Assembly: GCA_019925095.2 (NCBI GenBank)
Contig: CM034392.1
Coordinates: 193,501-257,500, forward strand
Length of the DNA: 64,000 bases
DNA from: Dendrolimus kikuchii
Lineage: Eukaryota; Arthropoda; Insecta; Lepidoptera; Lasiocampidae
Direction: 5' to 3'
Shown: positions 21,141-32,287 of the stretch, in pieces
Numbering within the stretch: the stretch's first letter is position 1
Layout: the number at the start of each line of letters is the position of its first letter
Made by a program: the position numbers and the translations under genes
Notes under the pieces: generated by a model
Seen by the model: the letters and a program-made list of their open reading frames with translations, nothing else
Databases searched by the model: none
Told to the model about the DNA's origin: nothing

Positions 21141-21592
21141 CACACCTGGCGATGACTCGTGTTAGTCGTCACTCTGATATATAAGCTACATTACAGTACA
21201 GTTTAAACATAATCCGTTGAGTTGCTTTTGCATGGTGACGATCATCTTCACAAATTTTCCCTTTTATAATATGAATAGGATATTTGGTTTGTTTGCGTAG
21301 TGTTGGGCTTTATTCTTGCATTCAGGCGATGAATAAACCAGTGGGCATACGTGCATCACTCCCGCCCCCCCTCCAGCGTCGTCTGGGCGTCGACCCCTCC
21401 GTCCGCCAAAATTAACCAGTTCGCGACCACAGTTGATTTGGTGCGCGACGTTCAGTCATATCGGAGAGACAAACCGGCGGCCAATACACCGTCTAGTCTG
21501 TCAACTCTTCAGCGATTAGTCTTGTAGGAGTATGAAATCAATAATTTTAAATTCTATATGATCACACTTGGAATCAGCCGTATCTATACTAA
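21141..21592. other. Unassigned sequence
   Basis: Contains a C-rich patch (21360-21375) and ttcagtcatatcgg, which resembles an arthropod initiator, but there is no recognisable gene downstream. Confidence 0.4.
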
Positions 21593-22086
21593 TATTATAA
21601 AGCTGAAGAGTTTGTTTGTTTGTTTAAACGCGCTAATCTCAGGAACCGCTGGTCCGATTTGAAATATTCTTTCAGTGTTGAATAGTACATTTATCGAGGA
21701 AGGCTATAGGCTATATTATATTTTCAAAAAAATTAGGGATCCTTACTAAAAGTCCAATAATGTAACCGAAGGTGTAAAAAAATGACCCGAAAAAATCCTT
21801 ACACGGCGTTCGCTGCGAAAACTATTGATTATAGAACAAAACAATGTACTACCACTTTGCAGAACATATAATTGTCTACAAGAAATATCGCTTAACCATA
21901 TGTCTAACTATTGTAGTTATCTCACAATAAGTGATTTCTTTTATTTTTTTAAATTATTAAAATGCCGTCGCTTCAAAAACTCTTTATTTTGTATCTGGGT
22001 ATTAATCCTTATCAAAATAAATTACTCCATATTCAAGACGAATTCAATACCTTTCTAGAACATTTTGAATTATTCAATTCGGACAT
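21593..22086 (+). mobile_element. Hel-H copy 3, 5' part
   Basis: Starts TCTATACTAATATTATAAAG after an A, as required. Homologous to the minus strand of 3841-4616 up to the second module, where it is cut (aattcggacatt). Minor open frames here are shadows of the repeat. Confidence 0.82.
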
Positions 22087-22339
22087 TTCTAATGATTACA
22101 ATACAACAATAGGCTGTTCCTTAGAAACGTATACCAATAAATAATTAAACAAAAGAAGACGATTATAAAAGAATTACAATAGTTTTAATGTTATTAGTTC
22201 AAATGTCGACGGGTAATATATGTGCTTCTACAAATCTGTACGTGGAATTTGTCTTTGTCGGCGCCTAGGTTGTAACACTATGATGACATTTTAAAAGTAT
22301 GATGATTATTTGGTATTTTATATGAATGTTATAATATTT

Positions 22340-22514
22340 TAGACACACACATTTTATATCTCGAAATTAAGCAAGTTACGCTTATCGGTAATATACGACG
22401 GAGTACTCTGGGGCCGGTCCCTGACACCCAGACCATAGTAAATTTTGCCCTACCAGGAATCGAACCCGGAACCTCTGCGTTGCAGTGAGGTAGGCCGGCT
22501 AAGGCTCAGCCGGA
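22340..22514 (-). mobile_element. SINE-D copy 2, head truncated
   Basis: Body plus B-box (ggttcgattcctgg in sense). The first 15 bp of the tRNA-like head are replaced by unrelated sequence. Confidence 0.78.
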
Positions 22515-22786
22515 TCAAGCACAGAAGACGTCAAACGTTTCAATGTGTCATTTTCCCAATTGCCCTGCTCTACCAAATAAACGTGAGGCCTTTGATTATG
22601 TAGACAAGTATATGATCAAAGCGCGAGGCGTAAGTCGGAATAATGAAGTGACGACGACCTTGTCACCGTTGTTGGTCTCCTCGGGTGAACGACCTGCGCT
22701 CAAATTCGCGGTTAATCATCCGTCTAAAGACGAGAATGCGGTCTACTAATTCACACATTAACATTCATCACCTATTCCGAACCGAA

Positions 22787-23003
22787 CCTCCACTTGATGG
22801 AAAGCGTTTATCATCGCCTACGGACATTTGCAACACCAAAGGTGCTACTAATGCGCTGCTGATCACTTAAGGGAGACTGGAACCTGGTCACTAATGCCGG
22901 AACACAACTCAAGGTTGTTATGGCGACATAATTTAAACCAGGGGTGGTAGCTATCCAGTTGGGCAAATGCCCTATCACCTGGCTGTGGGTTGTTTAGTCG
23001 CTT
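22787..23003 (-). mobile_element. SINE-B copy 6
   Basis: Lacks the 3' terminus (starts at ccacttgatggaaagcg) and is cut at tttagtcgcttc by the poly(A) end of an R1-type LINE. Confidence 0.85.
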
Positions 23004-23660
23004 CTTTTTTTTTTCAGGCGGGGGAAATGCTATTTACGCACAATACCGGGTCCTTTGCAACGGATTAGACCATAGTTGATCATGGAGGCCTTCCCAGAAG
23101 GGGCAATCGAAACAGTAATCAACCGGCTTGTGTGTGTGGAGACTCGAGCCCAAATGGCTAATACCCACTAAAACCACCCTCCTCCGATGCCCGCGCTTAT
23201 GACAGGAAAGGCATGAGACTTAGAACGTAGTTACGCCCACGCCGATCCTAGCGCAATAAGTGCCTGAGAAAGCCCCTGGAAGAGCTAACTCACTTCGACG
23301 ACAGGGGTGAAGACTCCTCTGCTCCCTTGATGAATGAGGGCCCCTGAAGCGGTAATGATCATCGCTCTGCAGCATGGCCTGCTCCAGGCTGCCAAGCGAA
23401 TCAATCGGATCTACTATTGTCTCGAGTTCAAACCTCTGTGGTGCCCAGGCTGCACAATCGACTAGCGTATGAAACGCCATGTCAAGCACGCCACACTGGT
23501 GGCATTGGGGTGAAGGCTGACAGCCCGCAATCTAAAGGTCAGAGTCCCGCGTTTCCGCGAGAGCCATCGCAAGAGCTGCGGTCGAGTCGCTTCCACCGTA
23601 TCAACCCCGGCCACAGGGTTTTCCAACTCTACCGACCAAGATTAGCAGAACCGCGCTGGG
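23004..23660 (-). pseudogene. R1-clade LINE ORF2 C-terminus and 3' UTR
   Basis: Minus strand: a Cys/His cluster CHQCGVLDMAFHTLVDC (about 23430-23510) followed by AAWAPQRFELE and SLEQAMLQSDDHY. The pattern C-x2-C ... H-x4-C followed by W is the C-terminal zinc-finger region of R1-clade non-LTR ORF2 proteins. The frame then breaks. About 200 bp of 3' UTR and a poly(A) at 23004-23014 follow. Inserted next to or into SINE-B copy 6. Inactive fragment. Confidence 0.7.
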
Positions 23661-23845
23661 CGGAGCAGGGCTCGACGCTGGCGGTCGTCGTTGGAAGGGA
23701 GGGGTGTTTGGGGAGGAGGTTTGGGAGGAAGGGGAAAGAATACAAGGATTTGGAGTGGATAGGTGGGATACCACTGTCACGGAGTGAAGGGGGGAATGTG
23801 ACAGTGGCCACTAAGGGCCCCGGGGACGCATCCCCTTGTACCGCT
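23661..23845. other. GC-rich stretch between LINE and SINE-B
   Basis: Purine-rich, GC-rich DNA with the inverted pair ccactgtcac/gtgacagtgg (23771-23807). Likely part of the same insertion; not identified. Confidence 0.4.
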
Positions 23846-24040
23846 ACTACCCCTGGTCTAAAGTATGTCGCCAAACAACCTTGAGTTGTGTTCCGGCATT
23901 AGTGACCAGGTTTCAGTCTCCCTTAAGAGAGCAGCAGCGCATTTGTAGCAACTTTGGTGTTGTAAATGTCCATAGGCGATGGCAACCGCTTTCCATCAAG
24001 TGGGCCGTCTGCCTGTCTGCTGAACTCCTGCAATAAAAAA
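23846..24040 (+). mobile_element. SINE-B copy 7
   Basis: ctacccctggtctaaag through gcaataaaaaaaa. Faces copy 6, so the R1-type LINE lies between oppositely oriented SINE-B copies. Confidence 0.88.
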
Positions 24041-24149
24041 AAAACATTACAAAGTCCTGATAATTAAATTTAATTTTATAATTGGCTAATAATGCCGGCG
24101 AAACTTCGTTCGCGTTTCTATGACGACGTATATATTTTTTAGGGATTTG

Positions 24150-24391
24150 CAACAGCGATGCTAAAAACCATACGGGATTGCATCGCCATATTATTGGCTA
24201 TATTCATTTATCCCACGGAAACGACGCCATTTATCGGGATAAAAAGTATCCTAAGTGCGAAGCCACTATGTAAACTAGCTCTGTCTCGAGTTTCAGTTAA
24301 ATCGGTTTTGTACTTTTTACGTGATGCTCTAACAGACGGAAAGTCAAAAATTTTACATGTAGCATTTTCGGGATCTGCTGTTCCTAATTAG
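24150..24391 (-). mobile_element. Hel-P copy 2, interior fragment
   Basis: Shares gggataaaaagtatcc and a gagtttcagttaaatcgg module with 1.73-2.06 kb. No termini seen. Confidence 0.45.
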
Positions 24392-24410
24392 GTCTCCTGA
24401 TTATTTTTAA

Positions 24411-25187
24411 CTAGCTGTGCCCGCGACGTCGTCCGCGTGGAATTTGTTTTCAAAACCCCCCGTTTTCGAAACATTCTTCATTGGTGCTCCGCTCCTATTG
24501 ATCTTAGCGTGATGATATATAGCCTATAGCCTTCCTCGATAAATGGTCTATCTAACACTGAAAGAATTTTTCAAATCAGACTAGTAGTTCCTGAGATTAG
24601 CGCGTTCAATCAAACAATATATTAGTATATTTGGCTACAACACTAATACTTACATTTTAAATATCACGATATCTTTTGAATGAAACGTCCGAATTGAATA
24701 ATTCAAAAAGTTCTAGAAAGGTATTGAATTCGTCTTGAATATGGAATAATTTATTTTGATAAGGATTAATACCAAGGTACAAAATAAAGAGTTTTTAAAG
24801 CGAGGGCATTTTAATTATTTAAAAAAATACAAGAAAACACTTATTGTGAGATAACTACAATAGTTAGACATATGGTTACCCGATATTTTTTGTAGACAAT
24901 TATATGTTGTGCAAAGTGATAGTACATTGTTTTGTTCTATAATCAACATTTTTCGCAGCGCACGCCGTGTAAGGATTTTTTCGGGTCATTTTTTTACATC
25001 TTGGGTTACATTATTAAACTTTTAGTAAGGATCCCTAATTTTTTTGAAAATATAATATAGCCTATAGCCTTCCTCGATAAATGTAATATTCAAAACTGAA
25101 AGAATTTTTAAAATCGGACCAACGGTTCCTGAGATTAGCGCGTTTAACAAACAAACAAACTCTTCAGCTTTATATTATTAGTATAGA
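24411..25187 (-). mobile_element. Hel-H copy 4, complete
   Basis: 777 bp with TC (25187, minus) and CTAG (24411) termini, flanked by A at 24410 and T at 25188. Both 5'-type modules present. Collinear with 3841-4616 throughout. Confidence 0.86.
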
Positions 25188-25214
25188 TTCTTCTATACGT
25201 GTGTTGACAGTGAA

Positions 25215-25340
25215 CTTTTTGTGTGTGTTCAAGTAGATTCGAGGATGGTTTAGATTCACAATTGGACCCGGTAGGTGGCGCTGCAATCGGGTTCTAAATT
25301 TTGTTTCTTCAGGGCAGAACAACGTCTGCCGGGACAGCTA
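25215..25340 (+). mobile_element. Hel-J copy 3, 3' end
   Basis: ggacccggtaggtggcgctg followed by aacgtctgccgggacagcta. Gives the 3' terminus missing from copies 1 and 2, lying 12 bp from the 5' end of Hel-H copy 4. Confidence 0.55.
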
Positions 25341-25802
25341 CTATAGATATAATAATTTATTCTTCTGCCGAGGATTACCCCTTAAAACAGACGACATATA
25401 TTATTATGTATGTAGGGCACAATAATATCCAGACCTGTCAGTATTTAAGGGAGGTCTTCGCACCGAGCTGGTTCTGAGGATAACCGTTCGCTTTGCATTA
25501 AGTACTCCTAAAGTGGCGACGCTCGACGGATTTAAACTGTTAAAGTGTTTACGCAGCGAATTGAAATTAATTTCTTTTTACGATTGCACTTTATCGCGAG
25601 AAATGTATTCGGGTCGATGCCCTCCTGTACCGAAGCCAACGAGGAGACAAAATTAAAAACGTATATATCCAGGTTGTTAGGGCGACAGTAACAAATTAAA
25701 TTATACGTCCTGTCTTAAGGAAGGTGCTAAATATCAGTTTAAAACTGTCTGCTCGTTGAACTGAATTTTGAAACTGATGCATATGTTAACACTAAATTGT
25801 CG
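25341..25802. other. Unassigned sequence
   Basis: No feature supported. Confidence 0.5.
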
Positions 25803-26101
25803 TACGTTCGGGCATGTGGAAAGAACGCATGATGAAAGAATGACCAAACAGATATACAATGCAAAAGTGGATGGATGCAGAAGTCGTGGAAGGCCACGAC
25901 ACACCTTCCATGATCAAATTGATCGTGTACTAGCGGAGGGTGATGTCAGGAGCCTTAAGAACAGACGAGCTTGCATGACAAGAGTTATGAATGTCAAAGA
26001 GGCAAGTGAGGTGTGTAAGAATAAGTCTTAATGGCGCTCTGTTGTTCGTGCCTATCCCGCAAGGGAGGGAACTGGCGTGAAGTTATGTATGTATGTATGT
26101 G
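25803..26101 (+). mobile_element. LINE-A copy 11
   Basis: Begins acgttcgggcatgtggaaag. The frame closes after KNKS. A 4-bp duplication (agggaggg) lies just before the aactggcg end. Confidence 0.86.
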
Positions 26102-26582
26102 TGTAATTTGATGTACTTATGTGCTCGTACACAGCTTCATCATAAAGTAGTATTATTTCTGTAAATTTAAATTAGGTACTTTATAAGATCTATATCCTAT
26201 TCTATGTGTTATTTGTAAATATAAGTATTTAAAGAGAAAAATCATGGAGATTAATTAGGACTGGCAAATTAAGAAAATTAATTGTTTCTAAATTTATCTA
26301 CTTGTTTATTAGAGAGTCATGTGAAAATTCTGATAGTTTAGATAAAAAATGCAAAAAACCGAAATCATTCATTATTTTTTTGAAAAATATATTTTTCACA
26401 GCTTGCAGGACAATAAAGTATGTTATTTAGACGGGAAAACTTAAAATACCATGTTTACCTATGTAACCTTTAAAAATTCGAATTTTGCGCTCCACTTTTA
26501 AGAGGAGCTTTGTTTGGGAATTTCCTGAGATATTTTGGGGTTAGAGCGAAAACAATTATCGACTTTCTTGGCACACCTTTAT
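26102..26582. other. Unassigned AT-rich sequence
   Basis: No gene or repeat family recognised. Confidence 0.5.
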
Positions 26583-26966
26583 ATATACATACATACATAA
26601 CTTTACGCCAGTTCCCTTGCGGGGTAGGCACGAACAACAGAGCGCCATTTAGGCTTATTCTTACACACCTCACTTGCTTCTTTGACATTCATAGCTCTTG
26701 TCATGCACGCTCGTCTGTTCTTAAGGCTCCTGACATCACCTTCTGCTAGTACACGATCAATTTGATCATGGAAGGTGTGTCGAACCACCGGAGCATTCCT
26801 TTCCTTACCTTCACCCCGACACTCTCTTTCTTACTTCGGTATTACGAACGCGGTCCGCGAGCGTCACTCTGCAGATTTTGCGCAGTGCTAGCATCTCGAC
26901 CGCGTTTACTCTACTTACATGCTCTCTTTTCCATACCCAACTCTCGCTTCCATACGTGAGCGTAGG
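26583..26966 (-). mobile_element. LINE-A copy 12, deletion subtype 1
   Basis: About 100 bp are missing at ggaaggtgtgtcg|aaccaccgga, the same breakpoint as copy 22 at 51.8 kb. A second small deletion between ctctttc repeats. Confidence 0.88.
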
Positions 26967-27402
26967 AACATTTGCGGACACATTGGGGTTATTTGATTAA
27001 GTGCCACTGTGTGTAGTTACTTTCACTTTCGTATGATTGTTGTGAGTGGCGTGCGCAGGTCGGTGACCTACCCCAAGGGGCTCCGCGATGATAACGCTGA
27101 AATTTATGGCCGCGTCTCGGGCGCACTGCGCACCACTCCGCTGGGCGTCGGCGTCGTGTCGGCGGGACGCTTGCCAATCTTGGCCAGGGCTTGCACAATC
27201 AGCATCATGCTTCTTGGAGTACATGGAGTCACTTGTAACATTATAATAAATACAGGGTAAACTATATTGTTATTGGCACCCTATTATTTCATTGAAACTA
27301 TTAAGAAATCTTAATATTCTTTTATCATGAAATAACTAAATAGATTAACTGATGAGTAAATAAACTAGGCGATGGACATAAGGTGGAGCTTTCTATTTAT
27401 TT
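26967..27402. other. Unassigned, GC-rich centre
   Basis: 27040-27200 is GC-rich with an 83-codon open frame (27009-27260). No domain seen. Possibly an old repeat. Confidence 0.4.
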
Positions 27403-27475
27403 ATTGTTTGAGTTTAGCAGATAGGTAGATGGCCCACCTGATGGAAAGTGATTACTATCAGAACGTGTTGATAGG
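27403..27475 (-). mobile_element. Diverged SINE-B-like 3' end
   Basis: ttattgtttgagtttagcag ... ggcccacctgatggaaag. Old copy. Confidence 0.5.
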
Positions 27476-27716
27476 TCTTGATAAGAGTCGATAAGCTTTG
27501 GAATCCAATGCACTATGTCGACACTGAAACCCACTAAATATTTGCGACGAGTTTCGGGGTCCCAGACCTAGGTACCTTGGCTGTATCTGACAGATGGGAA
27601 GTGACCAAAGTCGACGTACGTGGTGTCCCACAGTAAGGGTGGACCTATCTTCCAGGGCACTCTGAGGTTAATTTTTTTTTTTGAAGATATGCACATTATA
27701 AGTCAAATAATGTTAC

Positions 27717-28091
27717 ATACATACATACATACATAACTTCACGCCAGTTCCCTTGCGGGGTAGGCACGAACAACAGAGTGCCATTTAGGCTTATTCTTAC
27801 ACACCTCACTTGCCTCTTTGACATTCATAACTCTTGTCATGCACGCTCGTCTGTTCTTAAGGCTCCTGACATCACCCTCCGCTAGTACACGATCAATTTG
27901 ATCATGGAAACTTCTGCATCCATCCACTTTTGCATTGTATATCTGTTTAGTCATTCTTTCCACATGTACGAACCACCGGAGCATTCCTTTCCTTACCTTC
28001 ACCCCGACACTCTCTTTCAGACCAACTCTCTTTCTTACTTCGGTATTACGAACGCGGTCCGCGAGCGTCACTCCGCAGATTTTGCGCAGTG
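27717..28091 (-). mobile_element. LINE-A copy 13, deletion subtype 2
   Basis: Lacks the segment encoding RGRPRHT (gatcatggaa joins acttctgcatcc) and reads FVHVERM instead of FGHVERM. Copy 23 at 59.1 kb has the same deletion and the same change. Confidence 0.88.
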
Positions 28092-28098
28092 ACGTTTC

Positions 28099-28134
28099 GC
28101 ACCTGCAACATTTTCAAAAAAATGTTGCAGGTGC
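28099..28134. repeat. Perfect 16-bp hairpin
   Basis: gcacctgcaacatttt / aaaatgttgcaggtgc with a 4-nt loop (caaa), lying 7 bp beyond the 5' breakpoint of LINE-A copy 13. No T-run follows on either strand beyond the AT arm end, so a terminator or Pol III unit is not indicated. Confidence 0.9.
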
Positions 28135-28776
28135 TTAAGCTTGTTGTTTAACTTAATTAAATAACACGTGTTCTGTATATTTAAAACAAGCTATCGTATG
28201 TAAAATATGTGTATGCATAAAAAAATATTTTAATTTCATGCTCGCTAAATGTAGGTATTTACGTGTTTTTATTCGACCAAAAAAAACCGCTAACCGCCTG
28301 AACAGATTCAATTCTTTCAAATGACGCAAATTGAGTAGTTAAATTTTCATTGTATATTGACATTGGGCCAGAAAATAAACGTTGAGGCAGTTTTATTTGC
28401 GAAGCTTGTAAAACAGTTGCTTGTAATATTTTAGGACCAGCCCTGTAAGTTATAACTTTATAAGTTGTTGTCGTGATAAGTCACGCGAGTGAGCATCATG
28501 CACATGCGCACGTGTGCGCGAATGTGTCGGCCACTTGGGGCCACCGCGAACCACTCCGCTGCAGCTCTCAGCGAATTAATGCATCTCTGAATCATTAAAT
28601 AGTAACTCTGTATTCATATCCAACATCCGACGATCTTTTGTTTATGAACAGAGGCCCAATTCTGCTATTACTATGGCGTCAAAATCGCCGGACATATCAT
28701 CTTAATCATAGGTTGGCCTGATTGCGGTTTTTGTTCCAATGTCGTATGCTTGACACGCTACTCTATATTTATCAAC
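28135..28776. other. Unassigned sequence
   Basis: Includes an alternating purine-pyrimidine patch (about 28498-28530, acatgcgcacgtgtgcgcg). No gene. Confidence 0.45.
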
Positions 28777-29140
28777 TAGTGGTCGCCCAGTGGTCGAAAT
28801 TCGACCATAATTAATTTAAATTATAAGTTTGAACATTATTACGGTTCTGTTGTCAAAGACTATACTTCTATAATCACAGATTTCGCCAAGGCAACACTGT
28901 TAATTTGAACAATAAACAAAAGAGTATGCGTGTGTGTGTCAAATACATGGTAGTGTGTGTAATGTTTTTTTTATTGATTTAATGTATTTTTATGCATATT
29001 TTTTAAACAATATTAGCATTATGCACTCCTTCTCTATATACCTAAGCTATAAATGCGCGAAATTTCATACTCCTCCGTCCGCGCCACTTTCGTAAAAAAT
29101 GGTACAAAATTTTTGCTTCACGCATTAATATATTTTGTCC
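28777..29140 (+). repeat. Repeat N copy 2, most complete
   Basis: Starts actagtggtcgcccagtgg with the palindrome ggtcgaaattcgacc and continues to gcttcacgcattaatatat. Recurs at 34990-35495 (minus) and 40195-41885 (plus, interrupted). Non-coding; a ctag-type end hints at a Helitron-like or MITE origin. Confidence 0.65.
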
Positions 29141-29448
29141 GTGCAGGAACGGAGAAAGAATACAATTTCCTGCGGCCGGGCGGCCCGTCGTAAGAGGCGA
29201 CTTAACAACCCACAGCCAGGTGGTAGGGCATTTGCCCGACTGGATGGCTACCACCCCTGGTCTAAAGTATGTCGCCATAACAACCTTGAGTTGTGTTCCG
29301 ACATTAGTGACCAGGTTCCAGTTTCCCTTAAGAGAGCAGCAGCGCGTTTGTAGCAACTTTGCTGTTGCAAATGTCCATAGGCGATGGTAACCGCTTTCCA
29401 TCAAGTGGGCCGTCTGGCTGTCTGCTGAACTCCTGCAATAAAAAAAAA
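29141..29448 (+). mobile_element. SINE-B copy 8, full length
   Basis: From tccgtgcaggaacggagaaag to gcaataaaaaaaa, with all segments present. A good reference copy. Confidence 0.92.
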
Positions 29449-29953
29449 TATAAAGCTGAAGTTTGTTTGTTTTCTTGAACGCGCTAATCTCAGAAACCAC
29501 TGGTCTGATTTGAAAAAATCTCTCAGTGTTAGATAGCCCATTTATCGAGGAAGGCTATAGGATATATATCATCACGCTAAGACCAATAGGAGCGGAGCAC
29601 CAATGAAGAATGTTTCAAAATCTGATTTGAATTTGACGGCCTCTGTGGTTGAGCGGGCTAAGCCTTTGCCGGCCTACCTCACTACAACGCAGAGGCTCCG
29701 GGTTCGATTCCTGGTATAGTATATTTCGGAAACGTATTTTCTCCGTTATTTACTATGGTCTGGGTGTCTGGGATCGGCCCCAGAGTAGTCCGTTGTATGT
29801 TACCCATAACACAAGCGTAAATTGCTTAATTTGGGGATATACAATATGTGTGTTTGTCTGCCGATATACTATACTATACTAAAATCGGGTGCTTTTTTAA
29901 CTCAATTTTTTTTTAAACTATTCCACGCGGACGAAGTCGCGGCCAGAAGCTAG
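29449..29953 (+). mobile_element. Hel-H copy 6, split by SINE-D
   Basis: 5' end clipped (starts taaagctgaag). Single-module form. Resumes after SINE-D and ends cgcggccagaagCTAG followed by T. This single-module form shows that the double-module copies are derived. Confidence 0.8.
29635..29880 (+). mobile_element. SINE-D copy 3, full length, nested in Hel-H
   Basis: gacggcctctgtggttgagc, B-box ggttcgattcctgg, body, and tail atactatactatact. Flanks aaaatctg/aaaatcgg look like an 8-bp target duplication with one difference. Confidence 0.87.
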
Positions 29954-30204
29954 TATATAATATTGTTAAAAGTAGCTCTAATAAATTATAATTACAATTT
30001 CATATGACTGTAGTTACTCCTGTCTCTATGATAAAGACATTCGCAGTTGACATAAATAAGATGTCTAAATATACCCACTTGTGTAAAATATAGAATGAAA
30101 TCGTAATTTGTAAGCATTTATATTCTGAAGTGTTCTAAAATATAATCGCAATGTGGCGGGTTAATGACTTACCTAGATGGCGTGACGTGTGTGAGGTCGC
30201 ACAC

Positions 30205-30907
30205 GACACATTCGTCATGGGCTCACATCAAAGGGAATTGGCGCACGCACTGCCGGGAGTGTAGGTCCAGTCGACTCGCTCTGCGACTTGGTCAAGGCCA
30301 TGCTGCAGAGCAGCGACAATTGGGGGGCTGCGGTTACTTTTTGCGAGACAGTAATGTCACTCAAGGAGGCCGCAGAACGAGACAGGGAGAGAAGTCCTGC
30401 AGCGCGTGCCAATGCGTCTTCTCGAGGTCGCCGGCCTTCAGCTGGCACCCGGAGAGGCAGGTACGCGCATTACTTCCCTCCCTGAGTTAGGTTCCGTTTA
30501 CCGCGGGGGGCCTTTAGCTTGTTAGGAATAGCAAAGGACCTTCTACCCCCGCACAACGAAGTGGGGTGTGTTCTTCCAGGGCACACTCCAGGCACTTTAT
30601 TGCGCTGGATCGGCTGGGCGTAACTATGTTCTAAATCTCAGCCTTTCCAACACATTCAAAGCGCAGGGTCGTCAGGGAGGAGAGGGTTTTTTGTGGGTAT
30701 TGGGGTTGCTCGCCCGTGCAGCAACGCTCGGAGTCTTCCACACTATTCTGTGACGTCGATCGCGGACGGAGCACTGCCAAGAGCATACTATTGCTGCAGT
30801 GTTATCGCCCCCGACCGACGCGTGTCGTTCCCCTAGCAACGACCCAGTTTGTGCGTAAATCGGTTAAGCATTTTCCCTCGCCTCAAAACAAAAAAAAAAA
30901 AAAAAAA
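30205..30907 (+). pseudogene. R1-clade LINE ORF2 C-terminus with 3' UTR
   Basis: Frame 30288-30485 reads MVKAMLQSSDNWGAAVTFCE, then TVMSLKEAAERDRER and a basic Ser/Arg-rich end. The order (A)M-x-S...W-x-A-V-x-FC-E-x-VM-x-x-KEAAERxRE is characteristic of R1-clade ORF2 C-termini. A roughly 420 bp 3' UTR and a poly(A) (30889-30907) follow. The upstream zinc finger is not readable, so the copy is truncated. Different lineage from the 23-kb fragment, judging by their weak similarity. Confidence 0.75.
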
Positions 30908-31026
30908 CGCACTGCCGTGAGGAACATCAACACATTCCTCCCTATAACTGGACGTAGTTTAGCAGAAACGACCTAACACACAAAAAGTCGTTCTTTGAGT
31001 TATTGAGGTTTTAAGTTTAGACAAAA

Positions 31027-31335
31027 GGAATGCTCCGGTGGTTCGGGCATGTGGAAAGAACGCATGATGAAAGAATGACTAAACAGATATACAATGCAAA
31101 AGTAGATGGATGCAGAAGTCGTGGAAGGCCACGGCACACCTTCCATGATCAAATTGATCGTGTACTAGCAGAAGCTGATGTCAGGAGTCTTAAGAACAGA
31201 CGAGCTTGCATGACAAGAGTTATGAATGTCAAAGAGGCAAGTGAGGTGTGTAAGAATAAGCCTAAATGGCACTCTGTTGTTCGTGCCTACCCCGCAAGGG
31301 AACTGTCGTGAAGTTATGTATGTATGTATGTATGT
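31027..31335 (+). mobile_element. LINE-A copy 14
   Basis: Starts exactly at ggaatgctccggtgg (ORF open for 93 codons, ending PARELS*). Short duplication acaaaa on both sides (31021-31026 and 31336-31341). Confidence 0.88.
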
Positions 31336-31471
31336 ACAAAAATTGCTGGTAAATTTTTGATCACAATCTGGGTTAAGTTCTTTCTGCGAAACTACGTCCA
31401 ATTGACATTAGTACTTGGTTTATAGTTCGTTCCCATATCGACTCTGCTATCCCGTAAGTCCAAAAATGATT

Positions 31472-31545
31472 GAATGAAAACTTCTATATATACGGGAGGT
31501 ATTGGGATTTTGTGTCACGAAAAAGCGTTACGGCCGCGTGGAGGG
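31472..31545 (+). repeat. Fragment related to the 56.7-kb tandem array
   Basis: aacttctatatatacggg and cacgaaaaagcgttacggcc match the first third of the 182-bp unit at 56757-57303. Confidence 0.55.
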
Positions 31546-31589
31546 AGTAGAAGGTATATCGCGTGGTGAGAGGCAGCATAATGTTAGAG

Positions 31590-31897
31590 TACATACATAC
31601 ATAACTTCACGCCAGTTCCCTTGCGGGGTAGGCACGACCTACAGACCGCCATACAGGCTTATTCTTACACACCTCACTTGCTTCTTTGACATTCATAACT
31701 CTTGTCATGCAAGCTCGTCTGTTCTTAAGGCTCCTGACATCACCTTCTGCTAGTACACGATCAATTTGATCATGGAAGGTGTGTCGTGGCCTTCCACGAC
31801 TTCTGCATCCATCCACGTTTGCATTGTATATCTGTTCAGTCATTCTTTCCACATGCCCGAAACACCGGAGCATACCTTTCCTTACCTTTGACCCCGA
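31590..31897 (-). mobile_element. LINE-A copy 15
   Basis: Tail on the left. Ends upstream at ttacctttgaccccgagat. Frame of 101 codons includes variants RCFGHVERMTEQ. No HDERM segment. Confidence 0.87.
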
Positions 31898-32287
31898 GAT
31901 ATTCTTATGCATATAATTATCATAAACAATATCTTATGACAATTACGACATTTTACAGTTTCATATATAAAATTCCTAGTAATAAAGTTATTCAGAAGAA
32001 AAGTCTCAGTGCTTTCAAATCACAGCTTGGAGGTATTTCCATGTTTACAGATAAGGTAATTGTAATATTTATGATTGAGTTTCCATTGAGCTCTCTCCAC
32101 TGATTTAACTTCATTTATATTTCCCTGTTCGCAAGAGGCAGCACTCAGCGACTTATTCGATTACCATTGAATCCAGGAAAGGCAATTGTAATGGAGTAAT
32201 GTCCAAATTGATGTACCAAATTCGACACTTAAACAATAAAACGTCGCGCGTCGGTTACTCGCCTAACTCTTGTATTTCGTTATGAGT
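31898..32287. other. Unassigned sequence
   Basis: No supportable feature. Confidence 0.5.

Noticed and set aside
28498..28530. Regulatory Z-DNA-like element
   Set aside because: Short alternating purine-pyrimidine patch without any gene nearby; too little evidence.
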